A program made the position numbers and the translations under genes. Of a stretch of DNA of 64,000 bases, positions 60,901-64,000 are shown in pieces. Numbering within the stretch: the stretch's first letter is position 1; the number at the start of each line of letters is the position of its first letter. The notes under the pieces were generated by a model, which was not told where the DNA came from, did no database searches, and worked only from the letters and a program-made list of their open reading frames with translations. The DNA comes from Verticillium longisporum (taxonomy: Eukaryota; Ascomycota; Sordariomycetes; Glomerellales; Plectosphaerellaceae). The stretch spans positions 3,491,137-3,555,136 of the forward strand of contig JAETXT010000011.1 in the NCBI GenBank assembly GCA_019188255.1, given 5' to 3'.

Positions 60901-62067
60901 GCATTGGAAATTTAGTACACTCGGCGTTTGTGGGGGACTTCTTCGCCATCCCGACGGAAAGTAATGGTGGAGGGCCTGATAGCTACACGGAGGCTTCGCT
61001 GGCAGACACGCTTGGCAATTTGTTTGCCTATGTGTTCCTCGACCTCGACACGGCTCAGTCCTTCGAGAGGCGAGTTTTGGCGACCAAGCAAACGCGGCGT
61101 CTCGGCGAGGTGATGCAAAAGGTGGTGGCCGGTATCAAAGCCCAGCATTTCCCTTCCCTCGGCCAATTGATTCATCCGGATACGACCCTGAGCAGCTATG
61201 GGCCCCGTCTTGTTGGGAGACTCCTGGATGGCGGTGGTACTGTTGATGATATCGTCTGGACGATTATCCCGACAGCTGCCGCTGCGTCTGCCACTCAGGC
61301 CCAGGGGGTATGTTATGACCTTTTCCTCCCAAACCCCATTTATTCTATCGGCTCCCCTTTCTGACAGGACTTTTAGTGGGGGCAAATGATTGATCTGTAT
61401 TTATCGGACGAATACTTTCCACATTGGACCGCCATCCGGGAGCTTGCGCTGTCTGAGGAGCCAGAAGCGTTTGAGAAGCTCAAGAAGTATGCTCTCGAAG
61501 GGTACGATATATTGAACTCCTAACAGTTCGGGCATTAGCCTGACTGACAAATTTGTTAGTTTCCGTCTTTCTACACCAGCGTTCGGTCTGATTCGGAATG
61601 TGGCTGCCGAAAAGTCCGAGATCAAGGATGGGGCCCGTGTCGTATCGGTAAAGATGGGCGATGCTCTTTTCGCCGATTTCATCACCGCTGGCCGCGACCC
61701 TTCAAAGTTCCCTGACCCAGAGAAAATCAAGCTAGACCGTCCGGACGATCTCTACATTCACCACGGTTGGGGTCCCCATGCTTGTCTCGGACGCGCCATC
61801 GTCACGGTGGCTGGCGCTAGCATGCTGCGGACCTGTGCTCGACTGACGAACTTCCGACGTGCTCCCGGCCCTGCCGGGGAGATGAAGAGTAGGACCGAGA
61901 ATGGGGCATTCAGAAGGTTCCTCTCGGAGGATGGCTCGCAGTGGGGTCCTTTCCCTGTCAGTAAGTAAACCCCTATCCATCTGAATGAGCACGAAGCCAG
62001 AGGTCTTACACCTGTACGCGTCACAGCCAAAAAGGTCCTCTTTGACCATGATAATGGTACGCAGTGA
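57984..62067 (+). CDS. Ppo-type fatty-acid dioxygenase/P450 fusion (linoleate diol synthase family)
   Basis: Makes hydroperoxy- and dihydroxy-octadecanoids (oxylipin/psi factors) that control sporulation in moulds. Sixteen exons total 3198 nt, 1065 aa: 57984-58187, 58248-58412, 58470-58578, 58625-58711, 58761-59109, 59169-59440, 59503-59670, 59743-59880, 59933-59968, 60023-60227, 60278-60552, 60629-60845, 60902-61307, 61377-61501, 61560-61960, 62027-62067. N-terminal haem-peroxidase domain: FATIIIHDLFHTD and LGPLYGNN, then catalytic Tyr and proximal His in NMVYRWHSAIS (about residues 366-369). C-terminal P450 domain: haem Cys in GWGPHACLGRA (about 997), so unlike PpoC it keeps the thiolate ligand. 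Intron 7 (59671-59742) is GC-AG (GCAAGT); intron 11 starts GTCAGT. The last short exon supplies the family end TKKVLFD. No lesion seen. Confidence 0.93.
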
Positions 62068-63883
62068 GATCAGGTGTGTCAGTATTTCCAGGGGCAAGAA
62101 ATTGAATGGATGTTTCCTTCATGTTTATGAACGCAAATTCAGGTATGGAAGTAAGCGTGGCTGGCTAGCAAAGCAGGTTGTATCAGGACACAGAGAGCCG
62201 CCTTTAGCTAGAAGTACAATATAATGGAGACGGCCAAGTCACTAGTGGAACAAAAAGTTCGTGTTATTGTAGTTAGTTACTAACTACCGCTGCTGATAAC
62301 ACCGATGTCTATCTCTCCCTGCCAAAACCATGAGGGTAGCATGCCGCCATTGACGCTCGGCATATGTTGGTCAGCTCTATTCCTCCCGGGCAAACTTTGA
62401 ATTCGATGCCATTCAGTGCGACCGATTCTTCCTCGCCTACGACCGCGTCGAGCGGTCATACATACATCAAGTAGCTCCGCATTGATACTACAGGATGGCA
62501 AGGTTACGACATTTTATACAAGAAAGGGTGGCAGAATATATAGGATTTGCCCGCGCTGCGAGCGCTGGATATTTTGGTCCAAGCGTACCTGCCCGGCTGG
62601 TTTGACTCTCTCTACGAGCGGACATGGGGCGTATGTCCCATAACGAACATATTCCATGCGTTAGTCTGAAAACAGGAGGAATAGTGGCGACTGGCTGGAT
62701 ATCAAAGTGCGGGGGAAAGACCATTTCACCCGTCTTGACTAATACACACCCGATGACGAAATGGAAAGCAAGGAATCGTTGGAAAGATTGGAAGCAGTCA
62801 AGCACTTCGTGCATCCTTGGGATATTGAGAAAGACTGGAAGGGTGATGAGCATGTTTTACTTGGAGTGCCCCCGAGGTATTCTGCCTCGCACCCCTTCCG
62901 TTTCAGAGCCCCAACTGCTGCAATCATGAAAGAGCGCGGTCAAGGCGCTTTGAGGGTGCGGCGACGTGCAAGGAGGCTTGTAAGGAACGCAGAGGGCGCC
63001 CCTCCTAGTGCGGAGGTAGATTTCAGATGTTATTCTACCCCATGCCTACCTGCGAATTGACTGCGGAGCACTGCGGGAGACCTCTTCACTCTACTGTTCC
63101 AACGCCTTTGACATTCGGTTTGACGATGCCTTCGAGGTATTGTCAATGTTTCTAACTCGCCTATTACCAATCGACCCCTTAGGCTCCGGGTCTCCACATC
63201 CCTAGTAGTTCACTAATCACATATACTAGTGTCCTTGACTAGGCGATAGAAGTGTGCCCGTTAATGCTTTGTTCGAGCCCGAAGGATAGAAGGTGGCCTT
63301 GGGTGTTGGGTTGTAGATACGTCGCACTACTGATAGTGCAACGTTCATAGCAGACCGCTTAGACGATCAGGTAGCCCGATCAGTAAAACTCACTATATCG
63401 GGCAAAATGCAGCGAGATGAAAACATTAAAGCTAGTGCAATCATTTATAGGGTGCCAAGGGTTTACTTTCTAGGCCGCTACGGACTTAGTAGTTGTAGGC
63501 CGAAGTTTTAAGCTTTCAATATATTAAGTCCCTAACCTAAAAACCAAACCCCTAGGAGACTACCCTAGCAACCTCTATAATAAGACGTCGCTAGTAATCT
63601 ACCTATAAGCCGTTACTACTATCTTATAGGATAAACCTCAGTTAGTAAGGTAGCTGCCTACTAGACGGAATTTACCCTACGCCTTCTACTTAACGATTCC
63701 GCTATATATTAATATAACCGAAGCTCTATAAGATATAAGCTACTTTATCTAGGCGCTAGCGCTAAATTAATATAGGACGTTAGTATAGAAGAATAGGTAA
63801 GAGGCCTAATACTATATACTTAGTTAAGGGGCTAATTATAGACTTAATTTAATAAATTATTAATATAACCCTTAAGGATTAAC
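62068..63883. other. Subtelomeric sequence, no secure gene
   Basis: A 99-codon plus-strand frame at 62761-63060 (MESKESLERLEAVKHFVHPW, then a basic stretch RVRRRARRLVRNAEG) is protein-like but unrecognised, with stops just upstream, and may be a relic. From about 63430 the sequence turns AT-rich with many CTAG, TAGG and CCTA words, resembling the mutated interior of the MITEs and typical of RIP-decayed subtelomeric repeats. Confidence 0.4.
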
Positions 63884-64000
63884 TTAGGGTTAGGGTTAGG
63901 GTTAGGGTTAGGGTTAGGGTTAGGGTTAGGGTTAGGGTTAGGGTTAGGGTTAGGGTTAGGGTTAGGGTTAGGGTTAGGGTTAGGGTTAGGGTTAGGGTTG
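63884..64000 (+). repeat. Telomere, (TTAGGG)n
   Basis: About nineteen perfect TTAGGG units to the end of the window, G-rich strand running outward, so the right end of the window is the chromosome end. The final unit is cut (TTG). Confidence 0.98.

Noticed and set aside
62480..63060. Gene with a CxxC zinc-like segment (PRCERWIFWSKRTCPAG)
   Set aside because: The frames are short, interrupted by stops and lack start or splice support; kept only as a possible relic.
30000..64000. Starship giant element
   Set aside because: No DUF3435-type tyrosine recombinase or other captain gene is visible; a DUF2235-like cargo gene alone is not evidence.

Overview
The window is one chromosome end of a filamentous ascomycete. 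It finishes at about 63884-64000 in a TTAGGG array, the fungal telomere repeat running 5'->3' into the end. Genes carry short 43-76 bp GT-AG introns, often with CTAAC or CTGAC branch sites. The gene set (GH18 chitinase, GH47 mannosidase, BSD2/Ndfip, fatty-acid dioxygenase-P450, Zn2Cys6 regulator, Fot1-type transposon, AT-rich decayed repeats) fits a sordariomycete-like mould. That placement is inference.

Layout. 0.7-4.5 kb: GPI-type GH18 chitinase and a conserved unknown gene. 7.5-10.3 kb: a frame-broken BAHD/condensation-fold acetyltransferase (Tri3-like) and a frame-broken secreted HExxH protein (CON-13-like). 11.3-25.2 kb is the orderly housekeeping part: mitochondrial citrate carrier, Cbp6/UQCC2-like factor, BSD2/Ndfip-like ubiquitin-ligase adaptor, protein isoaspartate methyltransferase, membrane alpha/beta hydrolase, purine-cytosine permease, GH47 mannosidase and intracellular GH51 arabinofuranosidase. 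26.3-29.1 kb: a sugar transporter with a one-base break and an N-terminally truncated Rei1 paralogue.

From about 30 kb to the telomere the sequence is accessory and decaying. An EthD-domain gene has a stop and a frameshift. A secreted FAD oxidoreductase is split by a 1858 bp Fot1/pogo element with a TA target duplication and 43 bp inverted repeats. A Zn2Cys6 regulator is split by a 625 bp MITE and also has a Trp-to-stop change. The divergent MFS drug/H+ antiporter has had its last codons replaced by a second copy of the same MITE (470 bp). Both MITE copies have the same termini and perfect 8 bp target duplications, as in the hAT superfamily. A cellobiose-dehydrogenase-like GMC domain is 5'-truncated, an NmrA-like reductase is a relic, a PD-(D/E)XK-like protein is broken, and two alpha/beta-hydrolase paralogues are damaged. 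Among these sit apparently intact genes: a PL9 pectate lyase, a DUF2235 hydrolase, an acetylesterase-like hydrolase, a small membrane protein and, only about 1.8 kb from the telomere, a 16-exon Ppo/linoleate diol synthase of 1065 codons with both haem ligands and a GC-AG intron.

A recurring signal is the loss of single bases in otherwise convincing reading frames. Four of these fall in C5/G5 runs where six bases would keep the frame. They may be consensus errors in the assembly or real slippage, and reads would decide. No bacterial-type operons, CRISPR arrays or tRNA genes were seen.
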